Shown here in pieces: positions 23,638 through 33,037 of a DNA stretch of 44,382 nucleotides; within the stretch, counting starts at the first letter, position 1; every line of letters begins with the position of its first letter. Source of the stretch: SCUN01 sp046598935 (lineage in GTDB: Bacteria > Acidobacteriota > Vicinamibacteria > Vicinamibacterales > SCN-69-37); assembly GCA_046598935.1 (NCBI GenBank), contig JBKJHW010000011.1:1-44382 (forward strand), written 5' to 3'. A program made the position numbers and the translations under genes. The notes below the pieces were generated by a model that worked only from the letters and a program-made list of their open reading frames with translations, made no database searches and was not told where the DNA came from.

Positions 23638-24932
23638 GCTCGGTGGGCGCTTCCTGCCGCGGCAGTTAGCGCGCCCCAGAATCCGCGTCGGACGATGGTG
23701 ATGTCATGGCGATCGGCGGCGGCTTGCGCTCGTCGGCCGAGCGCCTCCCGGTGTGCGCGGTCGGTAATCAGGGTGTCGAGCACGTTGTCGAGACGCGCTG
23801 GGTCGCGCGCGGTCACGGCGTCACCCCATCGGCCCGCCACGGCATAGCGCACCGCCGCCACGGCCTCGGGTCCGTAGACCAGAACTGGTGTGCCGGAAAT
23901 CATGTACGCAGGAATCTTCGTCGGCATCGACAGTTGCGTGTACCGCACGCTCGCGTCATCGAAGTTGAATGGCAACAGCAGCACGTCGGCGCTCGCCATC
24001 AGCGCGGGGACGTCCTGCGATGCCGGCGCAGGACAGATTCTCAAGACGTCGTCGGCGAAACCCCACGCGCGAAGCTCAGCGGTCTGCGCGGCCGGCGAGT
24101 GCACCGACAGCGTCACGGATCGGCCTCTCTCGCGAAGGCGCCGGACAGACTCGCAGACGTCGCGAATCGCGTCTCGTTGTGATTCCGCGAGGATCGATCC
24201 GATGTACCGGACAATCGCCGGCGACGCGATGTCCCACGAGGCGCGCGCGGTCTCTCGCCATTCATTCATGTCGAGCGCGTTGGCGAACGCGCCGAACTCC
24301 CCGCCGTATCGCCGCTCGTACTCGCGAGCCATGTGGTCGGCGATCGCGAGCCGAACCGCCGAGCGGTCCAGCATCGCGTGAAACTCGCGCAACAGGACCG
24401 GCCGCATCACGCTGCCGAGGAGGCCCTCGGTGTACAAACTCGACGGCCAGTCGTCCATCATGTGAATCGCGACCGGCACGCGCCATCGATCCGCGATGGC
24501 CCCGGTGAGGCGAATCTGCGCGATCGACCCGAGAAATCCGTACACGACATCGGGCTTGAAGTCATCGATCCAGCGCGCCAGTTCCGGCGTCATTGCAACG
24601 CTCCGCGGCACGCCGTCGCTCAGCAGCCGCCGTTTCCAGGTGCGAGTCGGGGCGCCCGCCCCCATGGCGGTTGTCGTCTCGGCGGCGCCCCTGCCGGTCA
24701 TGCCGCGCTCGAACAGTGAGAACGGGAAGCTCCAGTGCACTTCGCGCCCCGTGAGCTGAAAGAAATTGGTACAGACCGACCGATCGACCGGCGTGGGATC
24801 TTCATGAAGATTCGCGAGCCGATCGCCAGGCCATCCGCGAAAGAGATTGGTCAGCGTGATGCCGCCGCCGCTCTGCAGATTGAAATTATTCGACGTGACG
24901 ACGAGGACGCGCGGCAGCCGGGCGTCGCTCAT
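23634..24932 (-). CDS. Glycosyltransferase (GT4-like)
   Basis: The protein has 432 residues from the ATG at 24932, which overlaps the upstream TGA by one base. An in-frame extension to 24977 is rejected because it lies inside the upstream gene. The N-terminal VLVVTSNNFNLQSGGGITLTN resembles the glycine-rich acceptor-side loop of GT-B enzymes. The C-terminal domain has IVRYIGSILAESQRDAIRDV near 240 and ADVLLLPFNFDDASVRYTQL near 320, followed by SMPTKIPAYMISGTPVLVYG, the usual donor-binding layout. There is no membrane segment. It is coupled to the polymerase-GT fusion gene downstream (GTGA). Specificity is unknown. Confidence 0.82.
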   Translation of the reverse strand: MSDARLPRVLVVTSNNFNLQSGGGITLTNLFRGWPGDRLANLHEDPTPVDRSVCTNFFQLTGREVHWSFPFSLFERGMTGRGAAETTTAMGAGAPTRTWKRRLLSDGVPRSVAMTPELARWIDDFKPDVVYGFLGSIAQIRLTGAIADRWRVPVAIHMMDDWPSSLYTEGLLGSVMRPVLLREFHAMLDRSAVRLAIADHMAREYERRYGGEFGAFANALDMNEWRETARASWDIASPAIVRYIGSILAESQRDAIRDVCESVRRLRERGRSVTLSVHSPAAQTAELRAWGFADDVLRICPAPASQDVPALMASADVLLLPFNFDDASVRYTQLSMPTKIPAYMISGTPVLVYGPEAVAAVRYAVAGRWGDAVTARDPARLDNVLDTLITDRAHREALGRRAQAAADRHDITIVRRGFWGALTAAAGSAHRA

Positions 24933-25777
24933 CAGACGCCTTCTTTCGGACGCGCGGGTTGCAGACAATACATCCAATCGGCGGCGCAGGAAAACGGGAG
25001 CGCGTCAGCGGCCCGGTTGTTCCACTCCAGCATCCGCGGCTTGGCCGGCAGCAGCGAGAACATCACGTCCAGGTACGGACCGCAGAGAAACGTGCGGGCG
25101 CGACGGCCGGCGACGGTAAAACCGGCCGACTGAAAAATATGTTCGAGCCGTTTCACGCTGAAGAACTGGACGTGGCCCGAGTCGATGTTGAGGAACCCGG
25201 AATCGGATCCCGACGTCAGGTTCTCGAGCGGACGTAGCGGCGGCGGCTGGCCTTTCAACTTGCGCAGGCCGCGCCTGAAATTCCAGAACGTGCCGCGGAT
25301 CAACTGATGTACGCCGGTCCGGCGCAGGCCACGTTCGAGCGAACTCATCCACTCGTACGCGCCATAACCGTTCGGCGTCGTCAGCAGCAGGCATCCATCG
25401 TCACGAAGCAATGTCCGCAGCTGAGACAGGAACGGCACCGGATCGTCCACGTGTTCGAGCACTTCGGAACACACAATCGAGTCAAAGCGCCGGCCACTTG
25501 CGATCAACTCGTCGAGCGTGGCGGTTGAGAACGCCAGATTCGGCAGGACGTTCGCCGCCTGGGCCTTCCGGATCGACTCGTCGTGCATGTCGACGCCGAG
25601 CACCTCGTGGCCGAGCCGGGCCAGCGGCACGGTGATCTGATCGCCGGTGCCGCAGCCGATATCGAGAATTTCCAGCTTCGATTTGCCGAGGCGCTGAACC
25701 GCGCCGCCGAGCCACGCTTCGATGACGTTGAGACGCTTGACGATGCCGTAGGTTGTTTCCGGGAACGCAGGCGTCAC
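24932..25777 (-). CDS. Class I SAM-dependent methyltransferase (UbiG-like)
   Basis: The protein has 281 residues. SAM-binding motif ILDIGCGTGDQITVPLARLG is near residue 37, GVDMHDESIRKAQAANV near 61, CSEVLEHVDDPVPFLSQL near 103 and LLRDDGCLLLTTPNGYGAYE near 122. This is the Methyltransf_23 pattern found in many glycan loci. The C-terminal 130 residues are less typical and include an aromatic-rich stretch. It starts at GTG 25777, overlapping the upstream glycosyltransferase (GTGA), and ends by overlapping the next glycosyltransferase by one base. A GT-MT-GT-MT alternation runs from 23634 to 28016. Confidence 0.85.
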   Translation of the reverse strand: MTPAFPETTYGIVKRLNVIEAWLGGAVQRLGKSKLEILDIGCGTGDQITVPLARLGHEVLGVDMHDESIRKAQAANVLPNLAFSTATLDELIASGRRFDSIVCSEVLEHVDDPVPFLSQLRTLLRDDGCLLLTTPNGYGAYEWMSSLERGLRRTGVHQLIRGTFWNFRRGLRKLKGQPPPLRPLENLTSGSDSGFLNIDSGHVQFFSVKRLEHIFQSAGFTVAGRRARTFLCGPYLDVMFSLLPAKPRMLEWNNRAADALPFSCAADWMYCLQPARPKEGV

Positions 25778-27021
25778 GCGGCGCGCCTCCGCTCCTCGAT
25801 GACACGCGCGTACAGCTGTTCGAACTGCTCCGCCTGCCGCTCACGCGTGTACTCGACTTCGACGACGCGCCGGCAGGTCATGCGCATCGCGGTATTCCGC
25901 TCGCTGGCGACGAGGGCTTCGCCCATCTGGGCCGCGAGATCGTCGGCGTCGCCGACCCGCGCCAGCCAGCCGGTTTCGCCCGGCCGCACGGCGTCCACGA
26001 CGCCGCCGGTCGCGAAGGCCACCACCGGTGTGCCGCACGCCATGCTTTCGAGCACCGCGTTCGGCAGGTTCTCCGCCATCGTCGGCATGACGTAGACATC
26101 AGCGGCCGAGTAGGCCGCCGCGAGACGCGCATCGTCATGCATCGCATCAACGGCGGTGACGCGTACCGGCAACTGGCCGCGCCATGCATCTGCGCCTGCG
26201 CCGACCGCGAGGACTTCGAATGGCGCGCCGCCCGCCGCGGCGAGTTTCGCCGCCGCCGCCTTGAAGTACGCCCCGCCCTTTCGAACGGCATCGATTTCCA
26301 GGGAAACAAAGAGCGCGACGCGCGCGTCCTGCGCGATACCGAACTGGCGCCGCGCCTCGTCGCGAGGGACCGGCCGGAACGTCGTCGCATCAAGCCCGTT
26401 CGGGATGACGTGTAACGGGAATCGTGACAGGAGCGGACTGGCCTTGGCGAACCCGGCCATCCAGGACGACGGCGCAACGATCTCCAGTTGCGACTGCGCG
26501 AACACGCGCTGCTTCACCAACCACAACTGAGCCGTGCGATCGACGCGAAGCGCGGGCGCGTCGAACAGGTGCGGACATTGTCCGCATCCGGTTTTCCATC
26601 GGTCACATTCAAACGAGTACGCGCAGTGCCCGGTCATCGGCCATTGGTCCGACAGGCGCCAGATGACCGGCTTCTTTGCACTGAGCAGCGGCAACGCGGT
26701 GTGGCTGAAGTAGCCGCCGTGCGTGTTGTAGAGCTGCACGACGTCAGCTTCGCGAAACCACGGGTGCCACTGCAGCCCGTATGACGACGGGTAGTAGAGG
26801 TACTGAAGGCTCAGCCGTTCGGTGACGCGGCGAACGATCGCGTCTGCGGCCCGCCATCCGAATGACCGCCACAGGTAACCGACATCCGGATCATCGGTGA
26901 CCCGATAGTTCACCAGCATCTTCGAACCGTGTCCGCGCCGGCGGAGTTCGTTGTGGATGCGGTACGCCGACCGCCCCGAGCCGCCGGCGTTGTCGGTGGC
27001 GCTGATGTGCAGGATGTTCAC
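25774..27021 (-). CDS. Glycosyltransferase family 4
   Basis: The protein has 415 residues from a GTG at 27021 (ILHISATDNAGGSGRSAYRI follows), which overlaps the upstream TGA. A longer frame to 27105 lies in the upstream gene. The first 200 residues contain WRLSDQWPMTGHCAYSFECD and a Cys cluster (CGQCPHLF near 160) typical of a GT4 subgroup with a conserved HCxY region. The C-terminal domain has VALFVSLEIDAVRKGGAYFK near 230 and the donor site ENLPNAVLESMACGTPVVAF near 320, followed by ATGGVVDAV. Soluble. Specificity is unknown. Confidence 0.88.
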   Translation of the reverse strand: MNILHISATDNAGGSGRSAYRIHNELRRRGHGSKMLVNYRVTDDPDVGYLWRSFGWRAADAIVRRVTERLSLQYLYYPSSYGLQWHPWFREADVVQLYNTHGGYFSHTALPLLSAKKPVIWRLSDQWPMTGHCAYSFECDRWKTGCGQCPHLFDAPALRVDRTAQLWLVKQRVFAQSQLEIVAPSSWMAGFAKASPLLSRFPLHVIPNGLDATTFRPVPRDEARRQFGIAQDARVALFVSLEIDAVRKGGAYFKAAAAKLAAAGGAPFEVLAVGAGADAWRGQLPVRVTAVDAMHDDARLAAAYSAADVYVMPTMAENLPNAVLESMACGTPVVAFATGGVVDAVRPGETGWLARVGDADDLAAQMGEALVASERNTAMRMTCRRVVEVEYTRERQAEQFEQLYARVIEERRRAA

Positions 27022-28016
27022 GAAGGGTGGATCATCCGTCCGTTGGCGATCACGCCGTTGCCGCCGATGCGCACGTCGATGTCTTCGAGCCGCGCCGCCT
27101 CGCACCAGCGCTGCATGGTCGACTCCGACTGAGGAAGGTCGTACGCCGGCGCCAGCGCATCAAACGTATCGAGAATCGCCCACTCGACCTGCTCGTCGTA
27201 CGGCAACGGCAGATACGAGTAGTTCCAACACGGCACCAGCATGCCGAGCGCGTTCCCGACGACAGGAATCTTCTTGATGAGCGTGTCGACTGGCAGCCAC
27301 TTCGGCACGTACCATCGGATCGCTCTCAGCAGCGTGTCGTTCGACATGCGCGTGGTGATCGGCCGCCACAGATACTTCGACTTGAACGGCTGCAGCTCGT
27401 GCCAGCACTTGCGGTAAACATCAACGGCGATGCGTCCGCCGGGCTTCACGCACTTCAACAGGCTCTCGAACGCGCGTTTCGGATCGGGCGTGTGCTGAAT
27501 GACGCCGTAACAAAACACGAAGTCGAATGAGGCGGGCTCGAACGGCAGTTTGAACACATCGCCCTGGGCGATCGTGAGCTCCGGCCGGTCGTTGTTGGCG
27601 AGGCACGCGTCGACGGCCGAGCTGTAATCGACCGAGCAGAGTTTCGCGCCCGCGTCGAGCATGACCTGGGTGAATCGCCCTGCGCCGCAGCCCACCTCTA
27701 ACACACGCGCGCCGTTCAGCATGTCCGGCGTCCAGCGCGCGCCCGACAGAAAGCGATCGCGCGAGAGGTGGGATCCGTTCACCGCATCGAGCTGTGTGCG
27801 CCGAAACGTGTTCCACTGCGCGCCGAAGTTCGCCGCGTAACCGCTGTCGGGTTGAAATCGCGGAATCCGCCGCACGATCTCGAACGAATGCGTGCCGCTC
27901 TCGCAGCCAAGACGGCCGGTGACCACATCGCCGTTGACGATCTCGCCGCCCGGTTCGAGCGCGAGCGATCGCCCACAATCCGGACACCGGAATTCTGAAA
28001 GTGACGTCAGACGCAC
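27018..28016 (-). CDS. SAM-dependent methyltransferase with N-terminal zinc-ribbon-like segment
   Basis: The protein has 332 residues. The N-terminus has FRCPDCGRSLALEP with a further Cys at residue 38, resembling a small Trm112-like zinc ribbon though with only three obvious cysteines. The catalytic domain has VLEVGCGAGRFTQVMLDAGA near residue 104, the acidic SVDYSSAVDACLANN near 128, FDFVFCYGVIQHTPDPKRAF near 162 and CVKPGGRIAVDVYRK near 188. The start is GTG 28016, nine bases after the preceding methyltransferase gene. It overlaps the GT4 gene downstream (GTGA). Substrate is unknown. Confidence 0.85.
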   Translation of the reverse strand: MRLTSLSEFRCPDCGRSLALEPGGEIVNGDVVTGRLGCESGTHSFEIVRRIPRFQPDSGYAANFGAQWNTFRRTQLDAVNGSHLSRDRFLSGARWTPDMLNGARVLEVGCGAGRFTQVMLDAGAKLCSVDYSSAVDACLANNDRPELTIAQGDVFKLPFEPASFDFVFCYGVIQHTPDPKRAFESLLKCVKPGGRIAVDVYRKCWHELQPFKSKYLWRPITTRMSNDTLLRAIRWYVPKWLPVDTLIKKIPVVGNALGMLVPCWNYSYLPLPYDEQVEWAILDTFDALAPAYDLPQSESTMQRWCEAARLEDIDVRIGGNGVIANGRMIHPS

Positions 28017-28025
28017 AAATCTCTC

Positions 28026-28760
28026 TTAGGGCCGCCGGCCGATGTAGACCAAATGCGGCTGGGGCGTTTCGCGACCGAGTATGCGCCGCAGCACGCGCAT
28101 CGCTCCGGCGCCCGTGCCCGCGCCGACGGTCATCGCGCGGCACAGGGTCTCGGTGAATCCATGTTGCGCCATTCTGGCGGACAGGTCGGGCACCGTGAAC
28201 TGCCCGACGTGCTGCCATGGATGAAACGCGAGCCCGCATTCCGGACACATCGTCTTGGCGGCGTCGATGTCTTCGTTGTGCGGCGTGGTGACGATGACGG
28301 CGCCGCCGGGTTTGAGGATGCGCCGCAGTTCCTTCATCGTCCCGTCGATGTGCGCCGGCAACAAGTGCTCGATGACTTCGACGAGGAACACCACGTCGAA
28401 CGCCGCGTCGGGCAACGGTGTCGGTACGGTTTCGGCGAGAATGGCGCCGCCGAAGGTCGCGTACGTGCTGCAACGCTCGATCGTCTGCTTCCGCGAATCT
28501 TCGGAGAACTCCAGGCCTTCCGCCTTGAGGCTCTGCGACGCGAGGCGTTCCACGAGAAAGCCCGGGCCGCATCCGAAGTCGAGCACACGATGGCCGGGCC
28601 CGATCGTCACGCGCTTGCGCACGAAGGCAATCAGCGCGTCACCCGAATGACTCGAGAAATACGCGCGCGCCGCGTGCGGACTCTTGCCGAGATAGCCCCA
28701 GAAGCGCTTGACGTACTCGGGTGTCCACTCCAGATCCTTCACGACGAACGGTTCGCTCAT
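28026..28760 (-). CDS. Class I SAM-dependent methyltransferase
   Basis: The protein has 244 residues. Motif I VLDFGCGPGFLVERLASQSL is near residue 57, GLEFSEDSRKQTIERC near 79, FDVVFLVEVIEHLLPAHIDG near 118 and ILKPGGAVIVTTPHNEDIDA near 146. CPECGLAFHPWQHVGQF, found in a family of glycan-locus methyltransferases, follows near 171. The ATG at 28760 has GAGG nine bases upstream. The gene is 16 bases after the asparagine-synthase-like gene. The substrate may be a sugar or the sugar intermediate made by neighbours; nothing in the sequence decides it. Confidence 0.87.
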   Translation of the reverse strand: MSEPFVVKDLEWTPEYVKRFWGYLGKSPHAARAYFSSHSGDALIAFVRKRVTIGPGHRVLDFGCGPGFLVERLASQSLKAEGLEFSEDSRKQTIERCSTYATFGGAILAETVPTPLPDAAFDVVFLVEVIEHLLPAHIDGTMKELRRILKPGGAVIVTTPHNEDIDAAKTMCPECGLAFHPWQHVGQFTVPDLSARMAQHGFTETLCRAMTVGAGTGAGAMRVLRRILGRETPQPHLVYIGRRP

Positions 28761-28776
28761 TCAGTCCTCATAGTTC

Positions 28777-30690
28777 TCAACCCAGATCGGACCATCGGGC
28801 CGTGGGCGCCTGCGCCGACGGCTGCTCAATAAACAGGATGTGCCACAACTGAAACATCAGCAGGCTCCAGACGAGCGCCTGATGATCGGCCGTGCCGTCG
28901 AGGTGCGGCTTCACGATGCGATCGACGATGTCCGGCCGAAAGACGCCCTGCCGAGTGAGCCGCTCGCGGCCGAGCAGCCGCTCGACGAGCGGACGCAATC
29001 GCCCGCGCAGCCACATCGCCGTTGGCAGTACGAAGCCGCGCTTTCGCCCGCTGAGGACATCAGCCGGCAACAGGTCGCGCGTGGACTTCTTCAGCAGGTA
29101 TTTGAGGTCGTGCGATTGGGTGCGGATTCGCGCCGGCACGCGCGCCATCAACGCGACGAACTCGCGGTCGAGATACGGCACGCGGGCTTCGAGCGAGTGC
29201 GCCATCGAGAACCGGTCGGTCATCGCCAGGAATTCATCGGGGAGCTGCGTCGAGATCGAGATCTCCGCGAGCGAGTCGCGCACGGGGGCGTCGGGCCGGA
29301 TCACCACGGCCGCCGCCAACTCGTGCGCCGTCGAGCGCAAGGAGACGTCACCGGCAAGGATTTCCTGCTGCTTGCGCTGATCGCCGCAGTAGTAATAGCG
29401 ATCGACGTAGTCGCGCTCGAACCGCGACGTTGACCAGCCGGCTGCGTCTGCGCGGGGCGCCACGGCCGCCGCCGCGGCTGCAAGAGCCGGCGTGTGCCGC
29501 GCCAACCGATGCGCAACGCGTTCAGCCAGCGGCACGGCCCGGCCGTCGCGCTCGTATTCCCGATAGCGCCCGTAGTCGCCGAAGAGCTCGTCAGCACCGG
29601 AGCCGGTCAGGCCGACTTTCACATCCCGCGACATGAACTCGAAGACATACCAGGACGGCAGACCGCCGCCGTACGGTTCGTCGAGCGACCACACCATCTT
29701 GAGCAGGTCGTCCAGCAATCGATCTGCGCCGAGAATCACCTCGTGGTGGTCGGTGCCGAACCGTTCCGCCACCTGCCGCGCCAGGGGCAATTCGTTCAGG
29801 TCCGCTTCGGCCGCTTCGGCAAATCCAAGCGAGTACGTCCGGATCGGCGCGCTACCGGCTTCGTTGAGCAGGCCCACGAGGACCGACGAGTCAAGGCCGC
29901 CGGACAAGGAACACGCAATCGGCACATCGCTCAACGCCCATCGCCCGACAGCCGCGCGCAGTTCCGCGCGAATCCGTTCGGGCCAGTCGCGCTCCGGCAC
30001 CGCGTCGTCGGGCGCGAACGCCATCGCCCAGTACTGGCGGGTGGCGATTGTGCGCGACGCGAGGTCAATGGTGAACGAATGCCCGGGCAACAGGCGGCTG
30101 ATCCCGCGAAAAATACTGCGCGCGCCCGGCACGAAACGCAGCGTGAGGTAGTGAAAGAGACTCTCGCGATCGAGCTCGCGCTCGATCCCCGGCACCACGA
30201 GGAGCGCCTTGAGCTCGGAGGCGAGCGCAACCGCGCCGCCGGTTTCCGCGTAGTAAAGCGGCTTGATGCCCAGAGGATCGCGCGCGCCAAACACAACGCC
30301 CTTCGCGCGATCATGAATCGCGAATGCGAACATGCCGTTGAGCGCGTCAAGGCATTTCTCACCGCGCCGCTCCCACAACTCGAGCACGACTTCCGTATCG
30401 GAGTTTGCCGTCTGGAACACGGCGCCTTCGGCCTCGAGTTCTCGTCGCAGATCGGGCGCGTTGAAGATCTCGCCGTTGAATACGATGACGCTTCGGCCCG
30501 AGCGGCTCGTCATCGGCTGATGGCCGTGCGTGAGATCGACGATGCTCAACCGGGTCATCGCCAGTGCGACGCCCGCGTCCCGGTCGCGATACTCGCCCGC
30601 ATCGTCGGGCCCGCGATGACGCTGCTGGGCGTTCATCTGCGTCAGCGACGCGTCATCCTGGCGGCCGATGATTCCTACAATGCCGCACAT
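28777..30690 (-). CDS. asnB: Asparagine synthase (glutamine-hydrolysing)-like amidotransferase
   Basis: The protein has 637 residues with the class II glutaminase nucleophile Cys2 in MCGIVGIIG, RHRGPDDAGEY near 29, and FNGEIFNAPDLRRELEA near 70. The ATP-pyrophosphatase loop CSLSGGLDSSVLVGLLNEA is near 265, followed by a DEPYGG block near 348 and the GSGADELFGDYGRYREY loop near 370. It would transfer ammonia from glutamine to a carboxylate activated by ATP. Homologues in polysaccharide loci are thought to amidate uronic acids or attach amides to the glycan, which fits the surroundings better than housekeeping asparagine synthesis. The start overlaps the upstream gene by 16 bases. Confidence 0.9.
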   Translation of the reverse strand: MCGIVGIIGRQDDASLTQMNAQQRHRGPDDAGEYRDRDAGVALAMTRLSIVDLTHGHQPMTSRSGRSVIVFNGEIFNAPDLRRELEAEGAVFQTANSDTEVVLELWERRGEKCLDALNGMFAFAIHDRAKGVVFGARDPLGIKPLYYAETGGAVALASELKALLVVPGIERELDRESLFHYLTLRFVPGARSIFRGISRLLPGHSFTIDLASRTIATRQYWAMAFAPDDAVPERDWPERIRAELRAAVGRWALSDVPIACSLSGGLDSSVLVGLLNEAGSAPIRTYSLGFAEAAEADLNELPLARQVAERFGTDHHEVILGADRLLDDLLKMVWSLDEPYGGGLPSWYVFEFMSRDVKVGLTGSGADELFGDYGRYREYERDGRAVPLAERVAHRLARHTPALAAAAAAVAPRADAAGWSTSRFERDYVDRYYYCGDQRKQQEILAGDVSLRSTAHELAAAVVIRPDAPVRDSLAEISISTQLPDEFLAMTDRFSMAHSLEARVPYLDREFVALMARVPARIRTQSHDLKYLLKKSTRDLLPADVLSGRKRGFVLPTAMWLRGRLRPLVERLLGRERLTRQGVFRPDIVDRIVKPHLDGTADHQALVWSLLMFQLWHILFIEQPSAQAPTARWSDLG

Positions 30691-32333
30691 AGATAGTCGG
30701 TAGCCTCCGAATCCACCCAGGCGGCAAACGACGTCAGATCTTTCGCCTTCGCGAGTTCCGCGTAGCTCGAGACCTGCGGGTGCATGTTGGTGTCGAGCGC
30801 GTCACCGACGCGGTCGAGCGATGCCCGAACGGTGCGGAAGCTCGTGAGCGGCCACGGCCGTTCGTGAAACAACACGAATGCATAGCGGCGCGCCAGTTCT
30901 CGCGCGTCCGGCGTCATCGGCGGCTGTGCTGCGAGGGACGCGAGGCGCCCGAGGTACTCGGCCGCTGTCGATGAATCGACTGTAAATCCGAGCCCCGAGT
31001 ACCGCCCTGTTCCGCCGGTAATCACCGGCACACCATGGCAAGCCATCTCCATGCCGATCGTGCCGCGCACCGTAATGCAGTAGTCGGTGATGTCGAAAAA
31101 CGAGTAGGTGCTGATGTCGGTGTCGGGCGGCACGACGATGATGTGCGACGGCAGCAAGCCGCCGACGCCGGCGCGCATTGCGACGAGGTCGCGCAGCTCA
31201 CCGGAAACGCCTTCGTACTTGAGCTTCCACACCAGGTCGGGGTGAATCTTCACGACCCAGTTCAAACGCGGATTCGCCGCGGCCGCCTTCACGGTCTCAA
31301 CAAGCCAGGTCTCGTAGTCTTCGAACAGGCCGTCGCCGTAAAAAAACGTCGCGTCCCAGAGCACGTGCGAAAAGATCACGGCGGTCTTTTTCGACGGATC
31401 GAGACCGAGCTGTTGACGAACGTCCGCCTCTGACTTGATGACTTTGCCGACCTGGAGAAACTTGCGATTGAACCAGGTGCCGTTCCGGTAGCCGTCAGTG
31501 ATCTCGTCGATGATCGCCTGATCCTGCGCCGGGCTCCACGGCATCGCCTTCACCGTTTGCCACGTGTCGGGCGCGAGCGAGAACGGATGTGCCGTGAGGT
31601 TGGCTCGAGTGTAGCGCTTGAGGGCGTATGTGTCGGTGCGCTGCGCGCCGGCATATTGCACGACCGGCACTCCGGCGACAACAGCCGCGCCGAACAGCTC
31701 CGCCATCGGCGATACGCCTTTCTCAAGCAGCAGCACCAGCGACGGGCGGCCCGCGTCGATGAGCGACATCGCGCCGGTGATGTTCCGGTCGATCACGCGG
31801 AGATCCGCGGCGAGATCCGCGAGCGTTGCGGAGGATTTAAGATCGAGAGCCGTGAACTTGTTCCGGTTGAGGTAGTTCGACAACGCGATGCGGCCGACGG
31901 CGACACCCCGATTCTCGAGCGCCAACAGTTGCGCAACCGACGACAGGCCGGCGAGGACCGCCGCGGCCGCGGCTTCACCTTCCGCACTGACCGAAAGCGC
32001 GGGGGCGAAAGCGACTCCGCCGGTCAGTCCGAAGAGGGAGTGATACCGGCGGCCCCACGCGTCGTGGAAGAGATAGACGATCCGCGGCTGGAACCCGCGG
32101 CCGCGCAGGGCGAGCGACAAGACGCCTTCCATCTTGTAGCCCCACACAGTTGAAAAGCTGGAGATGAGCCAGACGACGCGTCCCCTGTCGTTGGCCGGCG
32201 CCGGCGCCGACAAGGCGCGGATTCGGTCGCGGCAGTCTGCGTAGTCGGAGGCAACCTGCCGCTGCCTCGCGCGCTCATCCGGCGAGCGAAGCCAGCGTAG
32301 CGTGGAGCCGACGCGCGCGCGGAGTGCCTTCAC
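30675..32333 (-). CDS. GT-B-like capsule-synthesis family protein, function unassigned
   Basis: The protein has 552 residues and no signal peptide. The first 55 residues are basic and helical, followed by a Rossmann-like N-domain (GRVVWLISSFSTVWGYKMEG). The second half resembles the capsule polysaccharide synthesis/GT-B group: TAVIFSHVLWDATFFYGDGL near 315, VVKIHPDLVWKLKYEG near 365, and a donor-site-like ITVRGTIGMEMACHGVPVIT near 424, followed by GGTGRYSGLG. It directly follows neuA (GTGA overlap) and precedes asnB. It is therefore a candidate transferase for the CMP-nonulosonic acid made by neuBCA, but a Kdo-transferase-like or a degenerate epimerase-like role cannot be excluded. The similarity is at fold and motif level only. 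Confidence 0.6.
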   Translation of the reverse strand: MKALRARVGSTLRWLRSPDERARQRQVASDYADCRDRIRALSAPAPANDRGRVVWLISSFSTVWGYKMEGVLSLALRGRGFQPRIVYLFHDAWGRRYHSLFGLTGGVAFAPALSVSAEGEAAAAAVLAGLSSVAQLLALENRGVAVGRIALSNYLNRNKFTALDLKSSATLADLAADLRVIDRNITGAMSLIDAGRPSLVLLLEKGVSPMAELFGAAVVAGVPVVQYAGAQRTDTYALKRYTRANLTAHPFSLAPDTWQTVKAMPWSPAQDQAIIDEITDGYRNGTWFNRKFLQVGKVIKSEADVRQQLGLDPSKKTAVIFSHVLWDATFFYGDGLFEDYETWLVETVKAAAANPRLNWVVKIHPDLVWKLKYEGVSGELRDLVAMRAGVGGLLPSHIIVVPPDTDISTYSFFDITDYCITVRGTIGMEMACHGVPVITGGTGRYSGLGFTVDSSTAAEYLGRLASLAAQPPMTPDARELARRYAFVLFHERPWPLTSFRTVRASLDRVGDALDTNMHPQVSSYAELAKAKDLTSFAAWVDSEATDYLCAAL

Positions 32334-33028
32334 GCGCGCCCGCCCGTGCGCCGAGTCAACCAGAACTCGGCGAGCGCCAGGTCGTCAGCCGAGTCGATAT
32401 CCACCGAATCGGCGTGGGACATCTCGAGGCCGCGGACGTCGCCGTCGTAGAACGAGGCGGCGTCGACGACACCCCGACTGATGACCAGCACCGCCGGGCC
32501 ATTGCGAGCGAACAACACCGGTTTGTGCTGACGAAGCAGCGAAGGGGCGCGCTGATCCGGCGTGAGCCGATCGCCATCCATGCGCATGAGCGAGGCCGGA
32601 CCGAACTGGTGTGGCACGGCAACGACCGAGACCACCGCCGACGCAGCCGTGTGCGTCAGCAAATCGATGGCCGCGTCGATATGGCGCGCAGTGCGTAGCG
32701 GCGACGTCGGTTGCAGCAGGGCCACGGCGTCAATGGGCCCGTCCTGCGCTTCGACCCACTCGACGGCATGCCGAATCACATCGCGCATGAGGGCACCGTC
32801 ACCGGCAATCTCCGACGGGCGCAGGAACGGCGCGCCAACGCCGTGCTCGGCGGCGACGGCCGCAATCGCGGCATCGTCAGTCGAGACGATCGTGCGGTAG
32901 AGACGCCGGCTCTCGCGCGCCGCATCGCAGGTGTAGGCGATCAGCGGACGACCACACACCGGCGCGATGTTCTTGCCGGGAATACCTTTGGATCCCGCGC
33001 GAGCGGGAATGAGGCCGAGCACTCTCAT
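32330..33028 (-). CDS. neuA: CMP-nonulosonic (N-acylneuraminate) cytidylyltransferase
   Basis: Activates a nonulosonic acid with CTP. It has 232 residues, the length of the catalytic domain alone. The nucleotide-binding P-loop-like PARAGSKGIPGKNIAPVCGR at residue 8, the IVSTDD motif near 47, DAVALLQPTSPLRT near 100 and the acidic DSVDIDSADDLALAE near 205 are classic for NeuA/LegF/PseF. It lies nine bases after neuC. Which sugar is activated (Neu5Ac, legionaminic or another) is not decided by sequence. Confidence 0.9.
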   Translation of the reverse strand: MRVLGLIPARAGSKGIPGKNIAPVCGRPLIAYTCDAARESRRLYRTIVSTDDAAIAAVAAEHGVGAPFLRPSEIAGDGALMRDVIRHAVEWVEAQDGPIDAVALLQPTSPLRTARHIDAAIDLLTHTAASAVVSVVAVPHQFGPASLMRMDGDRLTPDQRAPSLLRQHKPVLFARNGPAVLVISRGVVDAASFYDGDVRGLEMSHADSVDIDSADDLALAEFWLTRRTGGRA

Positions 33029-33037
33029 CTGCCGGTG

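Noticed and set aside
29494..30696. Plus-strand open frame of 400 codons opposite the asparagine-synthase-like gene
   Set aside because: Antisense shadow of a conserved gene; no recognisable domain.
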